Part shown: positions 31,701 to 46,700 of the stretch, piece after piece | How positions within the stretch are numbered: the first letter of the stretch is position 1 | How the letters are laid out: each line of letters begins with the position of its first letter | Assembly: GCA_008638375.1 (NCBI GenBank) | Contig: CM018046.1 | Location: 47,847,626 to 47,911,625, forward strand | Direction: 5' to 3' | Length of the DNA: 64,000 nucleotides | Source: Nyssa sinensis | Lineage: Eukaryota > Streptophyta > Magnoliopsida > Cornales > Nyssaceae | Program-made: the position numbers and the translations under genes | Notes under the pieces: model-generated | What the model was told of the DNA's origin: nothing | What the model saw: only the letters and a program-made list of their open reading frames with translations | Database searches by the model: none

Positions 31701-34700
31701 TTGTGCGGGCAGCCAAAGACGTACAATGGAATTGCTAGCCGAGTGAGAGTAATGCCTAATATATAATGAGGATGCAACGGTTTTCTTGAGTCACGTACAA
31801 CATTAGTAACTATTTGAGGTATCCAAAAGGAGTGCATGAGGACAAGAATAGGCCGCAGATATTTATGAAACTCATACATGACCAAAATTCCGCCTAAAAG
31901 GATCCCATCTGCAAATTACGTAGTATAATTTCACGTAAATATTCTATATGACAGTTCCCAAATCAAATAATAGTAATGAAAGTCATATAAAAAAAATAAT
32001 CACTTCATAATTTTTAAAAATGAAAGTAAAAAGCATGGTAATGGCTGGGAAGAATTCAATCCTGAAAATTTGTGCGGACCAATTACTCCATTGGTGGATT
32101 AACCCGTAATTAAGAATGGCTAGTAGGTTCCAAACAATTTAAATTAAAATATTTTTTTGATATATTATTTTGAAAAGATATTATTATTATCATTATCATC
32201 ATCATCATCAGCTTCCAGCCTAAGGAACTGAAATTTTAGGTAAATAAAACAAATAGCAGGTTTATCTCACTGCACAATCACATTGAAATAATTCTTTGGT
32301 AATTACTGATATGACTCATTCCTAACAACCATGAAGAAGGATTATATTTGGCAAGAGTAACTTTTTGCACATGAAGCAAACAAGTCAAATAACTGAACTT
32401 GATGCAACTTTCTCTGTAATGAACTTTTCTTGTAGCAGCTTTACTCAGTAAGAAAGTTTAACATCCACATGTTGTATCATATGGAGTGGGGCTTTTGTGG
32501 GGTGTATGGGCCAGTCGTTGATGGTGCTAGGCACTTTTTCTGGGAGGAGCTGCAGGCCGTGCTCCCCTTTTGGCAAGTCCCTTGGTGCGTGGGGGGGGAC
32601 TTTAATGTAGTTCGGTGTCCAGATGAAAGAGTGGGGAATGGTAGGTTGACCTCGGCCATGCGGAGCTTTAACGAGTTTATAAACTCTCAAACTCTTGTGG
32701 ACTTACCTCTTGAGGGAGGGAGATTCACCTGGTCCAGAGGAGGCCAGCAGCTGGCTATGTCAAGATTGGATAGATTTCTGGTATCACACCAATGGGAGGA
32801 CCACTTCCCAGGTATCTCCCAAAAGTGTCTCCCGCGGCCTTGCTCTGATCATCACCCGATCATGCTGTCTTGTGGAGGCTTTAGTGCAGGAAAAAGCCCC
32901 TTCAGATTTGAAAACATGTGGCTTGAAAGCTTAGGTTTTGTGGACTTGGTGAGAAATTGGTGGGAGTCTTATGATGTGATTGGGTCTCCAAGTTACCGCA
33001 TTGCCAGAAAGCTAAAACTCCTTAAAGAAGACCTCAAAACATGAAATCGCGAGGTCTTTGGTCTAATCCAAGAAAGAAAACAAGCCATTCTGAGTAATTT
33101 GATGGAGTTGGACAAGGAAGAGCAGATGGGATCCATCTCAGATGATAAAAGGATGGAGAGAGAAGGCCTAAAGGGTCAGATAGGGCAGATTCTTAAGATG
33201 GAGGAGATCTCATGGAGACAGAAGTCTCGGGCTGTCTGGCTTAAAGAGGGAGATCGCAACACAAAGTTCTTCCACAGGATGGCTTCATCTCACTACAGAA
33301 AGAATAGAATCTCCTCCATTGTTGTTGACGATCATGTTCTCACTGAGGAGGAGCCAATCAGAAGGGGTATTGTGGAGTTCTTTTCTTCTCTCTACTCAGA
33401 GCCGCAAAGTTGGATACCTGGAGTACAGGATATTAGATTGAAAAGCCTGAATGGGGAAGAAGCCTCTAACCTGGAGGCTCCTTTCTTGGAGGATGAAGTG
33501 GAGAGAGCCCTTGAGGCGTGTAATGGGGACAAGGCCCCGGGTCCAGATGGGTTTACTTTGGCCTTTTTTAAAAAATGTTGGACAGTGCTGAAAGCGGATG
33601 TGATGGCGGTGTTTGAGAGTTTCCATAGGGAGGGGGGCTTTGAGCGAAGCCTCAACGCATCTTTCATAGCCATCATTCCTAAAAAGGAGGGAGCGGTTAG
33701 CATTAAGGACTTTCGCCCCATTAGCCTGGTAAGCAGCGTTTATAAGTTGATTGCTAAGGTTCTGTCCTTAAGATTAAAGAAGGTTATGGGTAGTATCATC
33801 TCTCCTAGCCAAAATGCATTTGTGGAGGGGAGACAGATTATGGAAGCGGCTCTCATTGCTTAACGAATGCATCGACTCTCGGCTTAAGCAGAAAAGGAAA
33901 GGGCTGGTTTGCAAGCTGGACATTGAGAAGGCCTTCGATCATGTTAACTGGAGATTTTTGTTGGGTATGCTGGCAAAGATGGGTTTTGGGAACAAGTGGA
34001 GGAAGTGGATCATGTCGTGCATATCCACAGTGTCTTTCTCGGTCCTTGTCAACGGATCCCCAGCAGGCTTCTTCCGTTCTTCTAGAGGTTTGAGACAGGG
34101 GGATCCCCTATCCCCCTTTCTCTTTGTGATTGCGATGGAGGCTTTGAGCAGCTTCATGTGTCGGGCTGAGGATGTTGGCCTTATCAAAGGCTTTCAGGGG
34201 AGGGCTAGAAGGGGCGAAAGCGTCGTCATCTCCCATCTGTTATTTGCTGACGATACCATTATCTTTTGTGATCCCACAGTGCGTCAGCTTCGCTTTATTC
34301 GTTGCATTCTCGTGTGTTTCGAAGCTGTGTCAGGCCTAAGGATCAATCTGGCTAAAAGCTGCATTTATCCGGTTGGGGCAATTCAGGGGCTGGATATTCT
34401 GGCCAGCACTTTGGGCTGTAAGGTGGGATGCTTCCCCTCATCTTACCTAGGTCTTCCGCTGGGAGCTAGTGCCCGTTCCATTGGGGTTTGGGATCCGGTG
34501 GTTGAGAGGTTTCAGAGCAAGCTTTCAGGATGGAAAGGCCAGTTTCTCTCTAAAGGAGGCAGGCTCACTCTTATTAAAAGCTCTTTGGCCAATCTCCCCA
34601 CCTATTTCATGTCCCTCCTCCCGATTCCAAAGACTGTGAGTAGAAGATTGGAAAAGATCCAAAGGGACTTTCTTTGGAGTCATGGGGGGGATTGCAGGAA

Positions 34701-37700
34701 AGTTCATCTTGTGGCGTGGGACAAAATTAAGAAGCCTCAGCACCTAGGGGGCTTAGGGGTGAAGGATTTGAGAATCTTCAATACAGCTCTCTTAGGAAAG
34801 TGGTTATGGAAGTTCGGTGATAATGATAAGGTTCTTTGGAAGGATATCATTGTGTCTAAGTATGGGTGCGATAGTGGGGGATGGTGTTCGGGCAGCGTCG
34901 AAGGGCCGATGGGTTGTGGGCTTTGGGGCTTCATCAGAAGAGAATGGAGACCTTTTAAGGAAAGATGTAAGTTTGTTATAGGAAAGGGTGACCGGGTGAA
35001 ATTCTGGGATGATGTGTGGAGTGGGGTAATGCCTTTGAAGCTGAAGTTCCCCAGGTTTTACAGTCTGGCTACCAACAAGTCGGCTTGGGTTAGTGAGTAT
35101 GTGGTGAGCAGCGGAAATATGCCTGTTTGGTCTCCTTCTTTTAGAAGAGATTTTTTTGATTGGGAGCTGGAGGAGGTGGGCTCATTTCTTAGTCACATCA
35201 ACATGTTCCGGGTCGTGGAAGGAAGGGAAGACCAGAGGATATGGATCCCAGATAAGCCTTCCTTTTCTGTGAGCTCCTTTTACAAGAGTTTGGTTGCTTC
35301 TACAACCACTCCCTTTCCTTGGAAGCTCATTTGGCTTTCAAAAGCCCCTCCCAAAGCCTCCTTCTTCGCTTGGGAAGCTTCTTGGAAAGCCATCTTAACC
35401 GCGGAAAATTTGATGAAGAGAGGCTTCCTGATGGCTAGTCGTTGCTTCTTTTGTAAGAATGAAGTAGAAAATGTGGATCACGCGCTCATGCTCTGTCATG
35501 TCTCCTGGAGCTGCTAGAACCTTGTTCTTTCCATGTTTGGAATCACATGGGTCATGCCTGAGACTGTCAAAGCCCTTTTGTTAGCTTGGAAAGGGTGCAT
35601 CCTTCCAAAAGAAACCAAGAGAATTTGGAGATTAGCCCCCTATTTGCTTGTTGTGGTGCCTTTGGAAAGAAAGAAACAATCGTGTCTTTGAAGATCGGGA
35701 GCTTCCTACTCCTTATCTAAAAGACGCTTTTTTGCGTTTATTTTTCTTTTGGGCCAAAGAGGCTTTTCCTGTTAGCGTTTCTTCTTTTGTTGACTTTTTG
35801 GGGTCTTTAAGGCCGATGTAATCCTTTTTGGGGTTTTTTCCCTTTAGCCCTCCTCGGGCTTATTTATATAATCATTACTTACTTATCAAAAAAAAAATGT
35901 TGTATCATATAATGTTCACATGTATCATCCTTGATTGGTTCAGTAGCTTTTGTATCCTATTTTGCATGTTATCTGAAGGGGGTCAGAATTAAATGCAGTC
36001 AAAAGAATGTTGGAACAGATGCAGTTTCATCTTTCCAACAGCCTTTCACATGTCCAAATTCAGTTGTGTCAGAGAAACTATAGAGAAATTCAACAGCAAC
36101 TAAACCAAGATGGAAGCGACCAAAAAATCTCCTATGACATTTATGGGATGAACAAACCCCGTAGCTATTTACACCATTGCTCTTGAGAGAATTTCACTAT
36201 ATATGCAGTGTCAAAAAGGAATGCCAGCGGAACTAACATATTTAAGTGTACACATACTCATAAGCCTTTTTCCAACTTATCAAAAAAAATATACATATAC
36301 ATATATATATATATATATATATATTACATGAGCCTTTTTTCAACTCTCAGCACTACTGTTGACACATCATTTCCTATCGTCCAGATTCTAGTCATTGTAT
36401 CAAATGAGAAGGGAACAGAATTTTACATGCCACAAACCCACACCTCCATCTAATTCTGATGGAAAATTTCTCTCCTCCTCCATCATGATCTGATAACAAT
36501 TTTAATCCCCAAAAACTCCATGCACAATGGTAGAATGTCACATTGATAGATGAAATAAGAATGGCAAATCTCTTCAAGGTCATCTAACTCAAGTCTAAAT
36601 TAAGTGTTGCAAGTAACTGTTAGACACTTGACTCATATTTTGCATCTAATGATATTCCCAGACATGGGAATGAAGAAGAAAGAAAAGGTTTCAAATGAAA
36701 ATATTTTCACGAAGTAGATAATTTTAAGTAGGAGCACCTGCATTTGTGATAATATATATCCCACTCGGAAATTTTTTTGAAATGAATCTCCAGTAATGAG
36801 AAATTTCTAATTTGCATTCAGAATACAGGAGTTTACTTTCATTAGGAGTAATACTCACAGAAACGGCTGTAAAGAACTGAAAGTTCACGCCTCATTGCTT
36901 CCCAGCCCTCTCCATTATTCATAGGCCTACTTGCCTTCCATATAGCAAGAAGATATCTCATCTCAAAAATTGAGAAGACTACGAACTTGAAAAACGCAGC
37001 AGTTGCAAAAGCATTAAATAGGGATTCTGTATGCAAAAAAATGGCAGTGTATACTTAATAGAGATCGACAATCAATTGAAATGAACAAAGATTGAACAAA
37101 AGGAAAAAAAAAAAAAAAGAGACTATACGATGGTAACCAATAAAAGACGAAGGTCATTCATTATACATGGTGCAGATACAAGAAGTATCTCATACAGAAA
37201 CAGCTGCACAACTGAGGCACACAAAATGTAAAATAATGGCAAGGAAGCAAATGCTAAATGGGACACAATACACTCTTGCATGAAAGCTACAAATGGGACA
37301 CAAACAATACACTCTTGCATGCAAGCTATGTAACAAGGACCTCAATTTGGGGGTGACTCCAACACATGCAGGATGTCCAAAACAGCAAGTCCAAGAAAGC
37401 CCAACATGCTATGTAACTATGTCATGCCAACACGTGAATGACATGCATAGATGATAAGAAATATCAACATAAAAAGAATGGCTAGAGTTCCCATATGGCA
37501 AAAAGAATTCCCAAAGTAGGCCACTCTAGTCTAGCCTATGTTAAATGCATATGACCGTTAAACACATGCATACATGAATATATTAGGAACTAATGATTAG
37601 CTGTCTACAAAGATTTTGAATGAAATAAAAAGATAAAAAAAATGCATGCCTGCAGAGGGGGGTTGGGGGAACATTTATTATTTAAATAATCTATTCCAAT

Positions 37701-40700
37701 ATTACTCTTCCTGCATGTATTTTGTCAATTTTTTCCCTTTCTAAATGTATGCAGGGTTACATTTGTACTCTGTAAATGAAACACATCAAGTTTCCAGATG
37801 TGTCCTTAAGCTATCCTAGATTTACAAGAGTTGAAGACCTCAATTTATTTATTTATGATAAGTGTTGTTGAAGTCTTGAGGACCTCAATTTATACTAAGC
37901 ATTCAGAACAACTCTTTTGCTTTCAGTAACTGTTGAATGAAAAATCAATACCAGAAAAAAAAATAGTGCAAAGATGCAACAAAGCCTGCTGGAGCATTTG
38001 TATAGGTTTAGAGTGACAGTAGGCCGAGGAGATTCTATGATCTGGACTGCTGCCTATGCCAAAGAATTAACAGTGCAGTCCTTTTTTCATCTGCTGGTGG
38101 AGAGAAGGGAGACCCACTTCCCGTGGAGGTTAATTTGGCACTCTCATATCCGAACCAAGGCACATTTTTTACTTGGGAGGCGACTTGAGGAGTGATCTTG
38201 ATGGCAGATAATCCCCAAAGGAGGGGGTTCCGATTGGCTAATAGGTGCAGCATGTGCAAGAATGAAGCAGAGACAGTGGACCATCACCTGTTCACTTTAC
38301 AGTGGCAAGGGATTGTTGTTACCTTGTGTTCTTTATTTTTGGTTGTGATGGATACTTCCAGCTACACTGAGAGAGCTTCTTCTTGGTTCGGAGGGTTTCT
38401 GTATGAGGATGTGCGCTCAGTCTGGAAGATGGTACCAATTGGTTTGGCGTGGTCTATTTGCAGAGAGTTAGAAACCCCCTTATGCTATTAAAAATTATTC
38501 GTTGTGTTTGTTACACGTTTGTGACAGAGAGGCTTTTCCTTTCTATGTAGGGTCTCTAGTAGATTTTTTGATGAGTTTTAAGGCTTTGGTTATTGTAGCC
38601 CCTCCCTTGTAATTATGGGTTCACCCCCCCTCAGGCGCTCTTTTATATTTACATATATACACTTTTACTTATAAAAAAAAATCATAATTGATTATGAGGA
38701 TTACTTATCAATTATGAGGCTTGACACAGTTTCATTGATGGAAAAGATTGCTTTAAGATGCAGTAGATGCTCCTAAGAAGCCTCTGAAATGAAAATTGTG
38801 TCATCTCCGAAAGATCTTCACTTCATCACAACCGAGAACATTGTATATTCACAAATAATATTCACAAAAATTTAACCATGTTTCCATCTACCTTAAAATC
38901 TAAATATTCTTTTGTTTCCCTTATGAGAACATCCAATCAATTAGAAAAAAAGTGAGGATATCCTTGCCGAGTTCTTGAAACATGTATTAAATGTCAGAGT
39001 CAAAAGAGTCCCCGAATGACATCTATAGGTACCAACTAACAACACGTAGCCACCCCAGAATTTTAAAACAATATTTTTAAAGTAAATTGGCATACTTAAG
39101 GAAGGGCTCAATCTAATATTGGATGCGACTTTGTTTATGGTCTATTTATTTATTTATTTTTTTGGATAGGTAAATCTCACACACTTTGCCCCTTGAGGGG
39201 TCCAAGACCCCTCAACCTTCCATATGGAGAGGTGGAGAAGATACCAACCAAGCTAGAGCTTGTTGGTTCATGGTCTGTAATATTAAGAGTGCATTCACAT
39301 ATTTTATTGGTTCCAGCACATTGGTTTCGTAAAAATCACCAGTGTGTAAATGAATTATTGTTGAGTTCAATGGGTTGGGACAAAAATTTCACACTTTAAG
39401 TATTACACATATAATGTTGAAGGGCTTTTTTTTTTTCCTTTGCCCTTTTGGGTTGGCGGTGGGGGGAAAGAAGCAATGGGATTCTCATTTCTAGCAAGGT
39501 GGAAATCTTGAAATATTCATGTTATCACAAACTTGAGCTAGACTGGCAAGATAGGATTGTGCATATAAAATATTTCCAACAGAAACTTTCATTAGAATTA
39601 GTTTGTGTTTGTAATAACAATGTCTAAAGAGAGAAGAAAAATGGCAAAGTAACATGTATGGACCATCTAACCCAGCCTTTCTGATCTTCCAAGATTTGAA
39701 TAAAACTCTTATTAGATAAATAATAGCAACAATTCCATTACCAACTACTGTATAGTGATAAAAAAAATAAAAAAAAATACCAACTAGTATCCCTGCAGTC
39801 AGATGTAAAAGGCAAAGATAAGCATCCATGATAGCCTGTTGTCCAATCATCAAAATGGAAACTTTGGCAGCCCCCTACACAAGGATATCAAATCCATCAT
39901 TTATTTGCTAGTAAGAAATCAGAAGGCAATGAAAATATTGACAAGTATCATGTTACAAATACAATGCACACACACATATAACACATGTTTAGAATTATCA
40001 TCCATACAAACTGAGACTGTTGTTGAGTAATCAAGTATCAAATATGGGCAAGACAGAAATCTTACAGATTGTGTGTTGCCATGTTCCATTTGCCGAATTA
40101 ATATAAGAACTTGAAGGAAAGAAACCTGGTGTGTCAAAAGGTCAAGGAATCCGCCCAAAATAAGTGGATAACTTGTGCTGATGTCACAAGACTAACAATT
40201 AATGAAGGATACAAAGGTCACCATCAATGTGTAGTTAACTGCCTTGTTGTAGTAAACCTCAATGTTGACAGAAGTAGCATTTAATAGCATTGGTGAGAAG
40301 CAATCTCCATCATCATCCACTGAAGGACTTTCCATTAATCCTTCTATATGATAACGATCATGATCTCCATCTAAAAGTGGTCAATAGCAACTCAATGTGA
40401 ATCAAACGTTTCGAAAAACATCATCACAAATTAATGAACAAAAACTTAGAAGAGTTCTACTTCATATGCAAAAAAAAATGACACAAGCCCCATAATGCAT
40501 TATGTTTAACAATAGATCTACCCAGGGGAGAGGCAGATACTTCTGCAAAGGAGCTGTACCCTTATTGACCACTCATATACTCCAAGATATGTATCTGATA
40601 ATCCTAAATCTATAGATATATGGATAATAATTACTTAATTTCAAACAAATCTAATACTTAGATACTCTTGGGCACATCCACCGTGCCTTGGATGTTTAGA

Positions 40701-43700
40701 TGTGGTCCTTCTAGTATAGAATTAGTGTATGATTGTAACAAAAAAAAAATAGAAAATAAAAAATGAGGCATAATAAGGGTAATCAAGTCGAATCTGGTCC
40801 TGAGTTTCTGTCACGCAAGTTATGCAACATAACCTGAATTTTCTCACATAAATTTTAACATAATAATTTGGAAAGTTAAAATATTAAATGTGTTCATTAA
40901 CAATGATTGTTCATCATTGCCACAATGTTTATTTATTTCACATACTTCTTGTATTGATGTCCTATTTTTTAAGAATTTGTCAGTATTGATGTATTCATAT
41001 TTGTACCATAATTCATACCCATATTTGTTTATCAACATAATTCATGCCCATATCCATGTCTATCTAGGTTTTTTTATTATTTAATAATGAGGAGGAACCT
41101 AGTTGTACTTTGTATGAGTAGGTAAACCCCGAATACCTGCAACCACCGCAAGCCACAAGTATTGGGTAAGTCTAGGGACTTGAACTAGAGACCTCATTCT
41201 TCCACAGATGCAAGGCCCCAGCTGCCCATTAATTTTATTACAAGAAAGGCGTCAATTTTATATTGCCTGGCCAAGAATGGAGACAAACAAGAGTGGTCTC
41301 ATACAATGAAATGCTACCAGTTGATGTATCAGTCAGTATCATCAGCAGTGTATCAGAAATGATTTAAACATATGGAGACAAACGAGAGAAAGGTTACTGG
41401 ATATGTTTGTAAACATACATCAGGGAGAGAAAAAAAGGAAATTAAAAGACAGAAAAGGAAATATACTGAGAGAACTCAAAGTACCATTGTGAGTGGATGA
41501 GACACGAGAAATTTGAGCTGCAATTTCAATATTACAATGTTTCTCCATTTCATAAATTGGTGCTGCAATATGGAAAAAATAACAGTCAATACTAGGTAAA
41601 AGCAAGCAAGGTCAACATCTAAGTGAAATAGACAAAAATTACAATGTTTCCTCTTCCAAATCTTGTCTCGAGGAGATTCCTGGAACACCTGGGATGAGAA
41701 AACTCCAAGCTGTTCAAAAAGTTAATACATGGAACAAGTTAGCATCAGAAATCTTCACTGATAAAGAAGGTTTATGACTTGCCCAAAAAAATTTATAAGA
41801 TCATGAAAACTCAATTTATAACTAATGCCATCCATCCCTCTATGCAAGTACGTTTCAATGGGCTGGGATAGGTCCTCTAGTATGAGAAAACTTGACCTCA
41901 ATGTAAAAAATTTTGAGGAGCAAGAACAACTTCACATATTTGTGACCTACATAAATCATCAAACTCAAGGTAAGCTTCACAAGGTATTTGGTCTTACTAG
42001 GGATCATTAACATCATTAGTCCAAAGCCCCAAAGCTATCACCAGTTCACTAGCAATCAGACAAGAGATTATGTGTTGAAAGCCTCGCTATCTATTGGAAG
42101 TACTTTGGTGCAGATACCAAATTTATGTAACTCATGCTAGTGTTCTGTAAAAGATGATTTCAAGAAGATCGGACCAAAAATAGTCTCTCAAGCCTCTCGA
42201 TCATAAGAGTAGAGAAGAAGAGGCAATGGAAGAAAAGAGAGGAGTGAAAGGGAGGGAGGGAGCTCAAAGCTCTTTCAAATTAAATGACATTAATTGATCT
42301 CTGAAGTTCTCTCTCTCTTTTTTTTCACCAGGAGATGTATTTATAGGCTTCAGACATATATTAGACTTCCAACAGCAATCCTACCCAACATATTAACCTA
42401 ATTTAGATTTCACAAGTATAATTATTAAAACTTCTCAACATGAGAGAGAGAGGGAGAGAAATATTTAAAAAAAAACTCATAACATCACTGAAAACTATTA
42501 ATTTTTATTAAATTTCCACGCCAAATTCTTCTGGGTCAATATCGTATTTAGCACATCACCGATGAGGTAATGAACCAATTTTCCAGTATTATTCTAGTAC
42601 TCCTAACATTAAAGTGTCATATGGAACAAAAATATGAGATATGATAGGAGAATAATAGTTGGCACATCACTGGTGAGGTAATAACCTAATTTTCCAGCAT
42701 TATTCCAGTACTCCTACATTAAAACATCATATGGAATAACAGAACAGAAATATGAGATATGATAGGAGAATAATAAGTTATATCTTAGTTAAAATGAAGC
42801 AATAATAAAACATTACGACGTGTTGCATAAAAGAGAGAATAGGAAGCTATCTCAAATAATATTTGCCATATAATCATCATCAAAGAACATGTTAATTAAA
42901 GATGAGTGATAATGGTTACCAAGTGATATGGATTGGATAATATATAATCTTCTTCCTGGCCAAATTCTCCCTCTTTTCCGCTGCAAAATTAATAGTGTAT
43001 AAACATAGAATTCAAATTTCATTGGTTCAACCCATCCAAAAGGAGAAAGAAGAAAAGGAAAGAGAGAGAGAGAGAGAGAGAGAGAAGAAGTTTTAACATT
43101 AGAGCTCAACAATAAAAGCCCAGAGCACCATTCCAGTTAAGATGCAACTCTCAAACTAGCATCTATGATGGATCATCTGGAATGAGTGAATCAATATCAA
43201 AGCCAGATTATGTTAATTGAGGGGTATTTTTGTTTTTTGGAAGTGGGGGAGTAAGTAGAATATGTGGCATATCAGGCAACGATATTATGTATTATTACCA
43301 CAGAAAAATAAAGTGAAGACAATCAAGAAAACAACATTATATTATGCAAAACTAATCTATCAGAAAAGGGATGACTCGTGTCTCATAGGAGCATGGATAT
43401 GGACACAGATATGATACGACATGGACACGCGAACACGGACTTTTGCAAAAAAAAATAGGACATGAATACATCGGGCACACGTTAAATATATATTTTTATA
43501 TTTTTTATATGACTATAAAATAAAAATTTAATATTATTTTAATCAAAATTGGTATAACAACAATATTATTAATATATCAGAATAAAAAAAACTATTAAAT
43601 TAAAATTTAAGAACTTCATTTAATTATCAACATTCATGATTCAAGTTTCAAAACAAATTTGTTAACTATAATATATACATGTGTGTGTGTGTGTGTATAA

Positions 43701-46700
43701 AAAATAAAAATAATCACAAGCGGCACTAAGACTATGATTGGAAATGAAAAAAATGAGGGGGGAATGGGAGTTTAATTGTGAGAAAGGTACAAACGGTTTG
43801 CAAGTATGTTCACACAATAAACTTATCGTCGGCATCCTTTCATGTTTTCATTGCTCTTTTTTTTTTTTTTTTTTTTTTTTGGGAGGGGGGGGGGGGGGGT
43901 TTGTATGGATGATTGTAGTAACATCCTTTGTATTGTATCAAGTATAATTCTGGCTAAAACACTTGCTTTCTTATTCAATGAAGTTTCATTACAGGTGTTC
44001 ATTGTATCTCAATATGCTTTAAGCATGTTGGATGATCATGGCATTTTTTAACCTTTTTTTTTGGTTGGTAGGTAAGTGGCCCCTGAGGTGGGAGCTGAAC
44101 CTCGAACCTTGGGGGTATTACCCAAGCCTATTCCCAACTCATCCAATCTCAAGGGTCGATCATGACATTTTTAACTTAATTAATGGTACAATCAGATTAC
44201 ATATTTATCCAATGTTACTTGGAAAGTGGATCATTATGGTACTTGAAACAGGAACGTAAATTGTCACTTGTTATAAAACGTGGTACGTTAGGGGTAGGGC
44301 TTCTTCAGATCACTTTTGGAATGAAATACGTTTCTTTGGAACGTAAAATACTTTTTGATCATATTTGTAATAAAATTCATATATACAAGTATACTGGAAA
44401 AATTCCAACAAACCTACGCCATTATAAAACAAAAAATCCAACAATATATCTATGTATTTTCTTGTTTGTTGCATAATTTATTTTTATTTTTTTGACAGGT
44501 AAATCATACTCACACACACACTTTTCTCTTTAAGGGGACTTGAACCCTCAACCTTCCATATGGGGAGGGGAGGAGGTACCAACTAAGCTAGAGTTTGTTG
44601 GTAAGCTAAATCATGCGTTTCAAATCGCGAGTGATCCACAATTGGGATCTTGCGATCCAATTTGCAAATCTCTAGGAGGCAGCAAATTGTGGTAATTGTG
44701 TATTTATCTATATTAAAAATTAAAAAAAAAAACAGACGAGGCATGCTTCAATCTTCATGCATTTATGACGTTTTCAACAAAGCAACCTTTTTTTTTCTGC
44801 CAAGTACTTTCAACAAAGCAACCATGCATCCATGCAAATCAACACATTTCACATGTATCCTTATTTCAACAGACTGCCGCACAAACCAATGATTATACTT
44901 TGAACCATTACTCAAATGCAAGTATAAGACCAAACAACTAAAACAAACCTATGCATTCAATTGCTCCAGGCATTAGTACATCATTATACATCATAGTACC
45001 AAATTCTTCCACTATAGGAAAATATCTTAGAAAATGAAGAATTGGCAATCATAACCATAGGATGACTGTTCAATGACAACAGCACTTTCTAAGCATATCA
45101 CATATTATATTAACTTAATTCTCATGTCAAAACAGGCAATAACTTTATTACATATATATATATGTGTGTGTGTGTGTGTGTAATATATATACACACACAC
45201 ACACATAAAACAAAAAACTTTATTACATATATACCAGATGTTAAAATATGTTAGAATGCATGATAGTTGGAATGAAATGTACAATGGAACCAACATTGGA
45301 CTTGCACTGTAAGAAATTTGTACAAAAAAATTCACGTTATGAAAACACACTCTTCATCCACTAAGCACACAACAGCTCTACAATATAGAAAAGAAAAAGA
45401 AAACCTATAAAAAAAAGAATATAATATGAAAAACACTGAGATGGAAAAGAACATGCAATTTGAATATGAATTTAAAGAAACTTAAGATGTACAACCTAAA
45501 CCAATAAACCAAACCTAGGAAATGCACCTGTTGGCTACCATTCGAAGTTGCTTGAAAGGCCATATATATACACCTTCTATCCTGATTTGAGCACCACCAA
45601 CTTCATGTTCATCATCAAATACATCATGGAAAATAATAACACCCTGTTGTACACAACATGGAAATGAAAACACAATTGTATTCATACAAATAACAGTCAC
45701 TGCATGAAAGATCAATAGTAACAAAAGATGAAGCATTTTACAAGAAAGAGTGCAAATAATTTTACACTATTGGAGCTCTGGTTTTCGATCTTTATGTTAT
45801 GGTTTTATAATTTTAACTAAATCTAGTCACATGCATACTCCATAAATACAAATTTTTTCAATGTAAAAAATAGAGAAATATGAACACACTAGTACTACGG
45901 GTGTTGTATCAACATCAAAAAAAGAAAAAAAATTATGCAAAAAAACTTTGCTTTTGGGAGCTTCAAAACTTTTAAAAATTGTTGCCCTTTAACTCAATGT
46001 AAACAAACTTCTACTTAAAATCTTGTTTAAATAGTATGTGTGAACACTAACATATTGATTGTGTCGAAATAGCCTCATTCAAGTATGTTCTACGATTAAT
46101 GCAGAATCTATATAATAATATCAAGATGCACAGAGCAAATGAACGCACAGTACTTAAGTCAATGCATACTGATGCGGTTCCTAAGAGCTTTAGAAAAATT
46201 AGTTCAGTTTCAAGATAAGGCTCACTTGGTACCATGTATATAGTGTTAGTCTTAGTTGAATCTTATTCCATATCTATTTTAGGATAGGATGCTGCTGGTT
46301 ATATTCTAATATGTAATTTATGTTTCACAAGTTGTGTATTCTGATAATTTCATAACTTTCTGGACATAGGTTGTAGTTGAGGGCCTAAGGTCATTCTAGG
46401 TCAAGTTGTGGTGTCAGATCTTTATTTGCGACTTTAGTAGCTTAATTTTCTGAGTCAAAATCTATAGTTTCTAAATGAAGTCTCTATTCTCTAAATGTAG
46501 TCTTTAGTTTCTAATATGGAGTTCAAGTCCTATAATAGACAAGTCCGTGTATACCTTTGTACTCTTTCAAGTTCAATAGAAATCAGTTTAGAGAATTTTC
46601 CAGAACTTTTGAAGCTCTCTTGGGATTGCATGATGTAATTCTAAACCTAGGTGGCTAGGCGTAATACCTAAAGGAAACTGAGGCCTCATTTGGACAACCG

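Noticed and set aside
43738..44476. Chain of plus-strand open frames in FLY intron 4
   Set aside because: Built from homopolymers and two SINEs; no protein similarity.
44051..44602. tRNA genes, suggested by box A and box B motifs
   Set aside because: The cloverleaf arms do not close, and the elements have A-rich tails and target duplications, so they are SINEs.
45155..45206. Regular short repeats considered as a CRISPR array
   Set aside because: Dinucleotide microsatellite in a plant nuclear intron; no unique spacers.
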